Positions 44,246 through 52,802 of a stretch of 64,000 bases of DNA are shown here, one piece after another. The notes below the pieces were generated by a model that saw only the letters and a list, made by a program, of their open reading frames with translations, ran no database searches and was not told the origin of the DNA. The stretch spans positions 211,557-275,556 of the forward strand of contig JBEHXV010000001.1 of NCBI GenBank assembly GCA_048498515.1, in the 5' to 3' direction. Source of the stretch: UBA4416 sp048498515 (GTDB lineage: Bacteria; Bacteroidota; Bacteroidia; B-17B0; Aurantibacillaceae). Both the position numbers and the translations under genes were made by a program. Position 1 is the first letter of the stretch; the number at the start of each line of letters is the position of its first letter.

Positions 44246-45289
44246 ATGCGGAAATTTTTAAGACATATCGCTCTTTTCTCCTTGCCAGGTATTTTCGCAT
44301 TTATTGCACTTGTTGTGGCCTACCTGTGGTTAGACCCCTTTAAAGTACTCAAACATTACGATGCCTACCTGGTATCCAACGAGAAAGTAAGAGTTGGTTT
44401 AAACAAAGACTACATTAGCACCGCAACCTTTATGAATCACTATCCAAAAGAAAGATACAATTCTTTTATTTTCGGCAATTCACGCTCACTCACTTACCAG
44501 GTATCGGAGTGGAAAAAATACCTGAAACCCGAAAGCCGCTGTTATCATTTCGACGCGGCCGGTGAATCGTTGTATTCCCTTTATAAAAAAATTGAGTTCC
44601 TTGATAATAACAAGGCAGACATTAACAATGTATTGCTGGTATTGGATCACACCATTCTTGTGCAAAGCCGGCCTAAAACAGGCCATTTGTTTATGATCTC
44701 TCCCGCCCTGGTCAACGACAGCAATTTAGTAGCTTTTCATATGGCAAATTTTAACGCCTTCTTATCGCCAAAGTTTTTGTATGCTTACATGGATTCTAAA
44801 ATTTCAGGCCAGTTTAAACCATACATGAAAAAAGGCGGTCTTTTAATTGACCACCTGATTACTTACGACGCCATTTCAAATGAGATCCGGTCGGACCATT
44901 ATGAAGAACTGATAAAAGCCAATAATTATTATACGCCTAAACGGCTTTCGGTATTTTACAAACGGGATACTGTTTTAAAATATTCTTCAGTGGTGATTAA
45001 AGAGAACCAGGAAATTCTTTTGAACTCTATTTATCGCATCTTTAAAAAACATGGTACACATTACAGGGTCATTATTAACCCCTTGTACAATCAGAAAAAA
45101 CTAAATAAGGCCGATCTTAACTATTTAACAAGCTTATTTGGCGAAGGTAATGTGTTTGATTACTCGGGCATTAACGCGTTTACCAAAGATTACCATAATT
45201 ATTACGAAGCCTCTCATTACCGACCGGTGGTTGCCAATGCTATTTTAAAAGACATTTACAAGAACGATACGATTAAACAAGTACAATAA
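44246..45289 (+). CDS. Membrane-anchored SGNH-like O-acetyltransferase partner
   Basis: A 347-residue protein with one N-terminal membrane helix (about 10-33) and a periplasmic domain. It has FIFGNSRSLTYQVSEW, which could be the nucleophile Ser block, INPLYNQKKLN, and a late NYYEASHYRPVVANAIL, which may hold the catalytic His (Asp/Glu-x-x-His pattern). Such proteins regularly follow MBOAT genes in Bacteroidota and are thought to transfer the acetyl group to glycan. No catalytic test is possible from sequence. The gene directly follows MBOAT, indicating one operon. Confidence 0.8.
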   Translation: MRKFLRHIALFSLPGIFAFIALVVAYLWLDPFKVLKHYDAYLVSNEKVRVGLNKDYISTATFMNHYPKERYNSFIFGNSRSLTYQVSEWKKYLKPESRCYHFDAAGESLYSLYKKIEFLDNNKADINNVLLVLDHTILVQSRPKTGHLFMISPALVNDSNLVAFHMANFNAFLSPKFLYAYMDSKISGQFKPYMKKGGLLIDHLITYDAISNEIRSDHYEELIKANNYYTPKRLSVFYKRDTVLKYSSVVIKENQEILLNSIYRIFKKHGTHYRVIINPLYNQKKLNKADLNYLTSLFGEGNVFDYSGINAFTKDYHNYYEASHYRPVVANAILKDIYKNDTIKQVQ

Positions 45290-45308
45290 AATACGATAAA
45301 CACATACT

Positions 45309-47240
45309 ATGAAAAAACACTTCACCAAAACATCCCAGGGGTTCCTCTTCGCTCTTTTCTTTTTCGTCTTATTTAATGCCAATTGTCAAACCTCTGTTCC
45401 CGGAGGTACCGTAGCCGGCACATGGCATCTTTCGGGTTCTCCCTATCAAATACAAGGCAGCATCATGATCCCGAATGACTCTGTATTGACTATTGAGCCT
45501 GGTGTAAAAGTGGAATTTAATGGGATGTATAAACTTTTGGTTTTAGGGAGCCTCAAAGCAATTGGTACTGTTTCCGATACCATTACATTTACAGCAAGCA
45601 ATACACTAAATGGCTGGCGTGCAATCCGTTTTAATAACACAACCAATAACAACGACAGCTCAATTATTAAGTACTGTAAGTTAACCTATGGTTATGCGTC
45701 GGGCGGTGCACCCGACAACTGCGGTGGCGCCCTGTATATGAACAATTACTCGAAAGTAAGAGTCGATCATTCTCTCCTATCCTTATGTACTTCCAATGAA
45801 TCGGGCGGGGCTGTATTTTTAACTAACAGTAATCCATTAATCAGCAACAATACCATTAGTAACAATACAACCGTTTCTAATGGCGCGGGTGGCGCAATAT
45901 ATGCCATTAGCAGCAACCCTTTGATTATCTCAAACAACATCACTAATAACACTGCCCATGGTGGCGGTAACGGAGGCGGTGGTGCCATTTTTTGTGACAG
46001 TGGCAGTCCCTCTGTTATAAGCAATACCATTAGCGGCAATCAGGTAACTGGAGCCGACGGTGCAGGTATCCACTCCAGGAACAGTAATATTACAATACAA
46101 AGTAATATCATCGAAGGAAACTCAACTCAGCTTAAAGAAGGAGGAGGCATCATGTGCGGAGGAGGAACATCTATCAGGATCCTTAATAATATTATCCGTA
46201 ACAACTCTGCCATGGGCTGTGGTGGCATGGCATGTAGCGGCCCTACAAATGCTTTGATAGATGGCAATACCATTTATAATAATACAGCAAATAGTGTATC
46301 CTCCACAGCAAGCTCAGCCGGCGGCGGTGCCATTTACACCTATGGCAACAACATAACGGTGAGCAATAACTACATTTTTAATAACGTCTCCTATTCATGC
46401 GGTGGTGCCATATTTTGCAACCAGGGAAACCCTACCTTTATAAACAATGTTATCTGCAACAATACCGCAAGCATAGGCGGAGCATTTTTTTATTTTTTAG
46501 CCCCCAATCCTGTGCTCAATAACAATACCATCTCAAACAATTATGCCGATAAAGGAGGGGCTATCTATTGCTTTAGCGGTTCGAACCCCACATTCAACAA
46601 CACAATTTTATGGGGCAACCGGTCCAATTCTCACGGCGACCAGGTATACCTTGAAGATGAAGCAAGCGACCCAACCTTTAAGAACTGTGATATCGAAGGA
46701 GGTACGGGAGCTTTTGATCCAAATGGAAACTTTTACACCGGTGTCTATATCAATAACATTAACAGTAATCCTTTTTATGTCAATCCTTCAGCCGGAAGTG
46801 GTACCGGCTTCAATGGCCTGGCTTCCGACTGGTCGTTACTTTCAAATTCACCCTGTGTTGACGCGGGTTATTTAACCGGTGCAGAACTGCCAAACGACAT
46901 TGCAGGCAATACGCGTGTAAGCGGTACAGCTATAGATATTGGCGCTTTTGAGAAAATGGCAACAACAGGAATAAAAGCTCAGAATGACCTGCATTCTGTG
47001 AAAATTTATCCGAATCCTTCGACTGACTTCTTCATGATAGAATTGGACCAGTATACAAAATTGGCAACTGACATTATGGTGTATGATGTTCAGGGGCAAA
47101 AAGTAAAAAGCATATCCGGCATCAATGAAAAAAGTTTGAAAATTGGCTGTGACAATTTGCCGGCGGGAATTTATTTTATCCGGATTATGAACGATACAAA
47201 GGTTATTGCCACAGAAAAATTAATGATTGCCGATAAATAG
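45309..47240 (+). CDS. Secreted right-handed beta-helix protein, T9SS type A sorting domain
   Basis: A 643-residue exported protein: signal peptide 1-26 (LFNANCQ). The body at about 60-540 is a parallel beta-helix with many repeats of the form GGAI(Y/F)..S.NP.I.NN.I.NN (for instance GGAIYCFSGSNPTFNNT and GGAIFCDSGSPSVISNTISG). The last about 75 residues are a type A sorting domain: VKIYPNPSTDFFMIEL, then GQKVKSIS and LPAGIYFIRI. It is likely a surface adhesin or glycan-degrading/binding fold. It starts 20 bases after the SGNH gene and may be co-transcribed. Confidence 0.92.
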   Translation: MKKHFTKTSQGFLFALFFFVLFNANCQTSVPGGTVAGTWHLSGSPYQIQGSIMIPNDSVLTIEPGVKVEFNGMYKLLVLGSLKAIGTVSDTITFTASNTLNGWRAIRFNNTTNNNDSSIIKYCKLTYGYASGGAPDNCGGALYMNNYSKVRVDHSLLSLCTSNESGGAVFLTNSNPLISNNTISNNTTVSNGAGGAIYAISSNPLIISNNITNNTAHGGGNGGGGAIFCDSGSPSVISNTISGNQVTGADGAGIHSRNSNITIQSNIIEGNSTQLKEGGGIMCGGGTSIRILNNIIRNNSAMGCGGMACSGPTNALIDGNTIYNNTANSVSSTASSAGGGAIYTYGNNITVSNNYIFNNVSYSCGGAIFCNQGNPTFINNVICNNTASIGGAFFYFLAPNPVLNNNTISNNYADKGGAIYCFSGSNPTFNNTILWGNRSNSHGDQVYLEDEASDPTFKNCDIEGGTGAFDPNGNFYTGVYINNINSNPFYVNPSAGSGTGFNGLASDWSLLSNSPCVDAGYLTGAELPNDIAGNTRVSGTAIDIGAFEKMATTGIKAQNDLHSVKIYPNPSTDFFMIELDQYTKLATDIMVYDVQGQKVKSISGINEKSLKIGCDNLPAGIYFIRIMNDTKVIATEKLMIADK

Positions 47241-47310
47241 CCTGCCCTGCCCGCTAAATGAAACACTTCATAAACCTGGCTTATGGCGGATAAAAAGCGG
47301 ATAAATAACC

Positions 47311-47916
47311 ATGAAATGCATTGGTACCATATTCCTTATTCTCTGTTTTACTGCTTCCCAGTCACAAAATGACTCCTTACGGTATATAAAAGTTCATTTC
47401 TTATATGGTTCCAAGCCTAAGAAACAATTTAAAACAACAGAAAATAAGTATTTTGGCGGCTTGCATGGTGGCCATGTATCCATACAGGTTGGCAATATGG
47501 ACTACGGTTTTGAACCAACCGATAAAGTTCACATCATTGCCCACAAACGTCATTACAAAGCTAATTTTGTTGAGAACATTGTAAATGGCCATATGCGTTA
47601 CGATACCACAAGTAAAGTCGTAACATTCATTATTCCAATAAGTATTGAACAGTACAATAACCTGAACCGCATCAACCAAAATTACTGCAAGGTTACGCCC
47701 TATGATTATGCCTTCTTTGGCATGCGCTGCGCCTCAACAGCCCAGGATATTTTAGGGCAAATTGGTGTCGTTAAAAAGAAACGCCGCTTCAATAATATTG
47801 TCACTACCTTTTACCCAAAAAAACTACGCAAACGAATGTTCAGACTTGCTGAAAAAAATAATTACACCATCATTCAAAGGCCCGGCCGCGCCAGCAGGAA
47901 ATGGGAACGGGATTGA
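47311..47916 (+). CDS. Secreted protein, possible permuted papain-fold (His then Cys)
   Basis: A 201-residue exported protein with a signal peptide of about 18 residues (ending ASQSQ). FGGLHGGHVSIQVGNMDYGF places a conserved-looking His early, and FFGMRCASTAQDILGQIG places a Cys about 90 residues later. The order His before Cys is that of circularly permuted NlpC/P60-like (YiiX/LRAT-type) hydrolases, which cleave peptides or lipids. This match rests on a few motifs only; it may instead be an unrelated family. The C-terminal 45 residues are very basic. It stands alone between a T9SS protein and the convergent anti-sigma-like gene. Confidence 0.65.
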   Translation: MKCIGTIFLILCFTASQSQNDSLRYIKVHFLYGSKPKKQFKTTENKYFGGLHGGHVSIQVGNMDYGFEPTDKVHIIAHKRHYKANFVENIVNGHMRYDTTSKVVTFIIPISIEQYNNLNRINQNYCKVTPYDYAFFGMRCASTAQDILGQIGVVKKKRRFNNIVTTFYPKKLRKRMFRLAEKNNYTIIQRPGRASRKWERD

Positions 47917-47922
47917 GATTGA

Positions 47923-49344
47923 TTACAGCTTTATCCGTATCCCTGCGGTCAATAAAAACATCGTTTGGTGATAGGTAATGCGGCGCGGTTTAAATTCGTA
48001 AAGATCGACATACATGGCGGGCTTTAACACCACTCCTATCCTGTTTGTAAAATTATACCCAAGAACCAATCCAGGGTAAAAACCTAAATTGGTTTTTAAA
48101 TAGTTCAGGTCTTTATGCACAGGCCCGGCATCTGCCGTAACATCAGGCAGCGGCGGAGAGAAGGCGTGTTTTTCATATGTCAACGTATCGCCCGAAGGCT
48201 GGTAAGAATAAGAATAATTAAACCGGGTCATGCTGAGTTGCAATAACAGGTCGGCCGAAAGCGAGAATTTGTTCCTGCTCAGTAGTCCTATCTCTGTGCC
48301 AAGACCTGCCTGGCAATTAACCAATGAACGCAAGCGGTACGTTTGGTTAAAAGAGGTGTAGGTAATAGTACTGTCGATACTGCTCGGTAAAGAGGCTGTT
48401 GTAAAAGACGCCCTGGAAAGAATGATGTTTTTGGTAGCGGATGTCCCATACTCATAACGGTTGTTACTCACAATAACCTGGCCGCTTAACCAAACACGCT
48501 TATGAACACGGTAATGAAGTGCCGCCGACAAGCATAAATTGGCAGCATGATGACTTATGCCCCGTGAACCCTCATATTGCACCATGTTATGTGCATAAGC
48601 CATACCGCCTGTTACATCAACCATAAACCGTGGTGTTTTTTGTATCGGGACAGAATCAGAAACATTGCTCGCGTCTTTTAATAAAGGTTCAAAGGTTAGT
48701 TTATCCGGGTAACAGGGTATCGGCTGCAAAAAATACACACTATCACCACCCTCATTGTGTTCAGGTAATTTATTTTCCTGAAGGGTTGAAAGATCATTAA
48801 ACGATTGCGGGGAAATAGCATGATTGACACTGTTATAGGAAGCGCTTTTTGGTACGGAGTTATTTTGATGGTCCTCAATCGTTTGATTGACTGGCTTATT
48901 CTCTGTTGGTAGAAAGGAAACTGTTCCTGCTGTATGAGCTAAGGTAGTTTCTTTTTGATGTTGCAAATTGTGATTATGCTGTTCCTTACCACCCTGTTTA
49001 TCCATTGTAATTAATGGTTTTTCAGTAAGTCCCGTAAAATAGTAGGTCACGAAAAATAGCAGTGGTACAAGTAATAAGAAAGCGGGCAAAAGGCATCCCG
49101 GGGGAATATACAAGAGAGCGCGTTTCTTTTTTTCTTCCGGCAAATACGGGACGATCGCTTTCCACTTTTCGGCAATGTAAGCCTCTTCAACGTCGGGCTC
49201 AAAATTAGTCAGGCGCTGCCTGCCACTATTTTGTTTAGTAAGCAGTTCCTCGGTTTGCTTCCAGTTTTGGTGCAAAGACATATCATTGACTTCGGGTTCA
49301 TAAGCCGAAAGTTTTTTTTGGATATGTTTACGGAACCTATTCAT
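47923..49344 (-). CDS. Anti-sigma-like membrane protein with a C-terminal beta-barrel-like domain
   Basis: A 473-residue protein. The cytosolic N-terminus (1-78) carries a duplicated motif: AYEPEVNDMSLHQNWKQ at 14-30 and NFEPDVEEAYIAEKWKA at 47-63, a 33-residue repeat with the aromatic-Glu-Pro and Trp-Lys positions spaced identically. One membrane helix (84-104) follows, then a polar linker to about 220 and a C-terminal beta-rich domain (about 240-473) with strands typical of outer-membrane barrels (FMVDVTGGMAYAHN, GLGTEIGLLSRNKFSLSADL, GYNFTNRIGVVL). It overlaps the sigma gene by eight bases, so it is very likely its regulator. The single membrane helix plus barrel-like text is an unusual architecture that recurs in Bacteroidota. 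Confidence 0.78.
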   Translation of the reverse strand: MNRFRKHIQKKLSAYEPEVNDMSLHQNWKQTEELLTKQNSGRQRLTNFEPDVEEAYIAEKWKAIVPYLPEEKKKRALLYIPPGCLLPAFLLLVPLLFFVTYYFTGLTEKPLITMDKQGGKEQHNHNLQHQKETTLAHTAGTVSFLPTENKPVNQTIEDHQNNSVPKSASYNSVNHAISPQSFNDLSTLQENKLPEHNEGGDSVYFLQPIPCYPDKLTFEPLLKDASNVSDSVPIQKTPRFMVDVTGGMAYAHNMVQYEGSRGISHHAANLCLSAALHYRVHKRVWLSGQVIVSNNRYEYGTSATKNIILSRASFTTASLPSSIDSTITYTSFNQTYRLRSLVNCQAGLGTEIGLLSRNKFSLSADLLLQLSMTRFNYSYSYQPSGDTLTYEKHAFSPPLPDVTADAGPVHKDLNYLKTNLGFYPGLVLGYNFTNRIGVVLKPAMYVDLYEFKPRRITYHQTMFLLTAGIRIKL

Positions 49345-49894
49345 TGATAATTTTTTTATTGGCGCTTAAAAGGTGTTTCAGATAATTTTTCGCCTTGAAT
49401 AATTGTGATTTTGACGTCCCTGCGCTTATTCCCATCATCTCGGCAATTTCTTTATGCGAATAGCCATCAATAAAAAACAGGTTGATGGCCATCCGGTATC
49501 CTTCGGGCAATTGTTGCAACAGCACAATGATCTCGGCAGCTTCAAATTCATAGAAAAACGACTCAATGCTTTTATCACTCAACGCCTCTTCTGTTTCACT
49601 GATCTCCACATGCAGGTTTGCCTTTAAATTGTTCCGGTAATTATTAATAGCCGTAAACTGAACAATGCGCTTCATCCAGCCTTCAAACGAACCACTTCCA
49701 TTATAGGAACGGATACTTTGAAAGATCTTGATAAAAGCATCCTGCAAAACATCTTCCGCTTCTTCGCGGTTCCGGCAATACCTGAGGGCAATTCCGAGCA
49801 ATGCACGGTAATACCTTTTGAAAAGTATTTCAAAAGAGCGGTGGTCATTATCCCGGCATCCTGCCAGTATGTCGTCTAGTCCGTCCTGGGCCAT
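49337..49894 (-). CDS. ECF-type RNA polymerase sigma factor
   Basis: A 185-residue sigma-70 family factor. Region 2 shows AEDVLQDAFIKIFQSIRSY and SFEGWMKRIVQFTAINNYR; region 4 shows LQQLPEGYRMAINLFFIDGYSHKEIAEMMGISAGTSKSQLFKA. It should direct RNA polymerase to a set of envelope genes. It overlaps the anti-sigma-like gene by eight bases and lies 32 bases downstream of the PKD/T9SS protein gene on the same strand. Translational coupling with its regulator is indicated by the overlap. Confidence 0.95.
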   Translation of the reverse strand: MAQDGLDDILAGCRDNDHRSFEILFKRYYRALLGIALRYCRNREEAEDVLQDAFIKIFQSIRSYNGSGSFEGWMKRIVQFTAINNYRNNLKANLHVEISETEEALSDKSIESFFYEFEAAEIIVLLQQLPEGYRMAINLFFIDGYSHKEIAEMMGISAGTSKSQLFKAKNYLKHLLSANKKIINE

Positions 49895-49926
49895 AGGTTC
49901 GCCGGTGTCAATCCGGCTGATTTAAG

Positions 49927-50805
49927 CTAAGAATTATTTCTGATAAATTTCAGTTGTCTTTGTCTTCCGTCTTTATAAATAAACACCAATACATATACTC
50001 CGGGCTCAAGGCTCTCAAGTTCAAGCCTGCCTTTGGTAATGCCTTCATAGCTTTTACGGTAGCATTCCCTACCCCTGCTATCTTTTACAGATATCCCGGC
50101 CAAAGGTTCCTGAACCACAAAATATAAGTTATCTGAAACAGGGTTTGGGAAAAGCAGCTCGTTCCTTTTTTCATATGCCTGATCCTTAATGCCTGTTGTC
50201 GCGTCGCAGGATATGTTCACTGCATTATAACCATAGCAGGTATCATTCTGCCGGTTCATATCCCAGTTTTTTACAGTGATAATGTAATTACCGCAATGAT
50301 TATATAAATGGGAATTGTATGGTGAATAGGAAGTGCTATCGCCAAATTTATAGTTAAAAATGATCTCCGGGATCACAAAACCGGTGTATACTGTAACCGA
50401 ATAACCGTTCAAGCCAATAAGCGGTGTAGGATCAACACAAATAGTCGGAGGGTTTACATTAATTGTAAAGATTTGAACAGTTGGTGCTACACCACACAAA
50501 GCAGCCGACTGGTAAGTAAATGACACCGCATAATTGGTCATGTTTTGTTGCGGCGAATAACAATGATACACTGTTTTTCCTGTTGCCGATGTATTATCGC
50601 CGAAATCCCAGGTGTAATTGGCATCGGGATCGTTGGGCACTCCATTAATGGCAGTAAACGAATAACACCCGTATGTATCTGCTATCGGTACAATAGTAAC
50701 ACTTGGCGTGCAAGGATTGGTAAGCGTATATTGGCTTAGCGGTTCCAATGCTTTAACATAGGAGGATAAGCACAATATGCTGAGGATGGTATAAAGTGTT
50801 TTCAT
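49927..50805 (-). CDS. Secreted PKD-domain protein with T9SS type A sorting domain
   Basis: A 292-residue exported protein: signal peptide 1-19 (SYVKA). PKD-like beta domains are seen in NYTWDFGDNTSATGKTVYHC and the second IFNYKFGDSTSYSPYNSHLY. The last about 75 residues are a type A sorting domain (LLFPNPVSDNLYFVVQEP, then SLEPGVYVLVFIY). It is likely placed on the cell surface. It sits directly upstream of the sigma factor, in the same direction, so the sigma/anti-sigma pair may control it or be co-expressed with it. Confidence 0.9.
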   Translation of the reverse strand: MKTLYTILSILCLSSYVKALEPLSQYTLTNPCTPSVTIVPIADTYGCYSFTAINGVPNDPDANYTWDFGDNTSATGKTVYHCYSPQQNMTNYAVSFTYQSAALCGVAPTVQIFTINVNPPTICVDPTPLIGLNGYSVTVYTGFVIPEIIFNYKFGDSTSYSPYNSHLYNHCGNYIITVKNWDMNRQNDTCYGYNAVNISCDATTGIKDQAYEKRNELLFPNPVSDNLYFVVQEPLAGISVKDSRGRECYRKSYEGITKGRLELESLEPGVYVLVFIYKDGRQRQLKFIRNNS

Positions 50806-50923
50806 GATTCATTGTTTTTATAATTACAGGTTTTTATAAATAAGACAGTTTTGGGAACACAAAGGTTGCCCGGCACCGTCATTTTTTTGCAAATGCCCAA
50901 TAAAGCCTTAGTTTTGTTTAAAG

Positions 50924-51811
50924 ATGAAACACCTTCTTTTTATACTCATCGCATTCACAATGGCTTCCTGCAGCTTTAACAAATTATTCCTGCAACCCAC
51001 AACAATTCCTGCCGCGGCAAAAGGCATGACCGTAAGAACTAAAAAGGATACTACACTTGTTACTTTTTCAAAAGGCTTGCACCAACCTGCTTTTCTAAAG
51101 AACGGGAAAGATACCATTGACTTAGGTTATAGCATTGAAAGTGTAGTATATAAGAACAGTAATGGCGATACGCTGAATGGTTGGTTCTTAAAACCAAAAG
51201 GTGCTCCGGCTGCCATTACCGTTTTACACCTGCACGGCAATGCCGGTTGTGTGGTAAGCCAGTATGGTGCCATATCGCCCCTGCTCAATTATGGCATGCA
51301 GGTATTTGTGTTCGATTACAGCGGCTTTGGTTTTTCGGGCGGAAAGGCTACTAAAAAAAATGTATTGGTTGATGCTCTATCAACTCTCGATTATTTAAAA
51401 ACAAGAGAAGACGTTAAAAATACCTCATTGGTTCTCTACGGCCAATCGCTGGGCGGCCACCTGTCGGCAGTGGTTGCAGCAAAACACCAAAACGACATAG
51501 ACGCGCTTGTTGTGGAAGGTGCTTTTTCCTCACACAGGGATATTGCAGCTTACATGGTGCCGGTTTTAGGGAGACTCATGGTCAAAAAAGATTATTCGGC
51601 AAAGGAATCCATCGCAACGTTTCATAAACCAGTCTTGATAATCCATAGTACCGATGATGAAACCATTCCCTTTAAAATGGGACAAAAGTTATTTGCTGTA
51701 GCCAATACACCAAAAGAGTTTTATGAGATAAAGCATTGCCATATTTGCGGGCCAAATTATTACCCGGCCGAGATCTCAGAAAAAATAAAAACCATGTTAT
51801 CCGGAAAATAA
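50924..51811 (+). CDS. Alpha/beta hydrolase lipoprotein
   Basis: A 295-residue lipoprotein (lipobox FTMASC, Cys16) of the serine-hydrolase fold. It has LHLHGNAGCVVSQYG (oxyanion region), the nucleophile elbow GQSLGGHLSA (Ser), Asp in HSTDDETIPFKMG, and the His in KHCHICGPNYYP region. It is similar to ABHD13/YfhR-type hydrolases of unknown substrate. Acting in the periplasm, anchored to a membrane, it may hydrolyse esters or lipids. The GNAT gene follows by nine bases. Confidence 0.88.
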   Translation: MKHLLFILIAFTMASCSFNKLFLQPTTIPAAAKGMTVRTKKDTTLVTFSKGLHQPAFLKNGKDTIDLGYSIESVVYKNSNGDTLNGWFLKPKGAPAAITVLHLHGNAGCVVSQYGAISPLLNYGMQVFVFDYSGFGFSGGKATKKNVLVDALSTLDYLKTREDVKNTSLVLYGQSLGGHLSAVVAAKHQNDIDALVVEGAFSSHRDIAAYMVPVLGRLMVKKDYSAKESIATFHKPVLIIHSTDDETIPFKMGQKLFAVANTPKEFYEIKHCHICGPNYYPAEISEKIKTMLSGK

Positions 51812-51820
51812 TTTTCAACT

Positions 51821-52738
51821 ATGCAACCCATTTATTATACCAACAGACTTAGCTTAAAACGTTTATCCTTACAGGATAGCAACTTTATAATGGAATTGCT
51901 GAACACGCCGGGCTGGATTCAATTCATTGGCGACCGGAATATCACATCAAAAGAGAAAGCGGCCGAATACATTGAAAAAATAATGGAGAACCCAAACGTT
52001 GTTTATTGGGTGGTGAGTATTAAAGAAGACCAAACACCCATAGGCCTGGTTACGCTTATTAAAAGAGATTACCTGGAGCACCATGATATTGGCTTTGCTT
52101 TTCTGCCCCAATACAATGGAAAAGGTTATGCCATGGAAGCCAGCGACGCAATTTTATCTGCCCTTACCAAAGATCCGGCCCACTCCCATATTGTGGCCAT
52201 TACCTTAAGGGAAAATACAACTTCTATTCGTTTATTGGAAAAAATGGGCCTGCGTTTTGACAAAGAAGTGGATGATAACGGAGAAACCCTGCTTTTATAT
52301 AGTGCCAGCACGGAGAAACTAATCATTGACCGGCTTGTGCGCAACTTTTTTAGCATTTTCACCAATAAGAACAAGCAACCCGACTGGGACCTGGTTAAAA
52401 CACTTTGCCTGCCCGAAACGCTTATCATTAAAAAAACAGGGGACGCAGAAATAATTTATAACCTGGAGAGCTTTATAGAACCTAGAAAAAAAATACTCTC
52501 CGACGGAACCTTAAAAGACTTTGAAGAATGTGAGATCAAAGAAGAAACCACCATTATTGGGAATATGGCTCAGCGTTTTTCAAAGTACCAAAAAAGGGGT
52601 TGCCTTCATGGAAAACAGTTTCATGAATATGGCAACAAATTTTTTCAATTTATTAAAACAAGCAATGGCTGGAAAATAAATTCGGTGATTTGGGAGGATA
52701 GTGCCAGTTCGAGCGTAGTCGGGAACTCTGCAAAATAA
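51821..52738 (+). CDS. GNAT acetyltransferase fused to a C-terminal SnoaL/NTF2-like segment
   Basis: A 305-residue protein. Residues 1-165 are a RimJ/RimL-type GNAT domain (TNRLSLKRLSLQDSNFIMEL, IGFAFLPQYNGKGYAMEAS, TLRENTTSIRLLEKMGLRF). Residues about 170-293 resemble a SnoaL/NTF2-like cone fold (RNFFSIFTNKNKQPDWDLVK, GCLHGKQFHEYGNKFFQFIK, GWKINSVIWED). The last 12 residues are encoded by a REP-like repeat that runs through the stop codon at 52736-52738. A fusion of this kind may couple acetylation to ligand binding. The assignment of the second half is by shape of text only. Confidence 0.78.
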   Translation: MQPIYYTNRLSLKRLSLQDSNFIMELLNTPGWIQFIGDRNITSKEKAAEYIEKIMENPNVVYWVVSIKEDQTPIGLVTLIKRDYLEHHDIGFAFLPQYNGKGYAMEASDAILSALTKDPAHSHIVAITLRENTTSIRLLEKMGLRFDKEVDDNGETLLLYSASTEKLIIDRLVRNFFSIFTNKNKQPDWDLVKTLCLPETLIIKKTGDAEIIYNLESFIEPRKKILSDGTLKDFEECEIKEETTIIGNMAQRFSKYQKRGCLHGKQFHEYGNKFFQFIKTSNGWKINSVIWEDSASSSVVGNSAK

Positions 52739-52772
52739 TTTCAGAACGCTTCTCGACTCTGCTCGAAGTGAC
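52701..52772. repeat. Degenerate REP-like palindrome overlapping a coding end
   Basis: GTGCCAGTTCGAGCGTAGTC at left and CTTCTCGACTCTGCTCGAAG followed by TGAC at right are inverted relatives of the CTGAGCGGAGTCGAAG family. The left arm encodes the last 12 residues of the preceding gene and supplies its stop. Confidence 0.65.
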
Positions 52773-52802
52773 ATACTATATAAACTAATAAAAAACAAAC
52801 CT

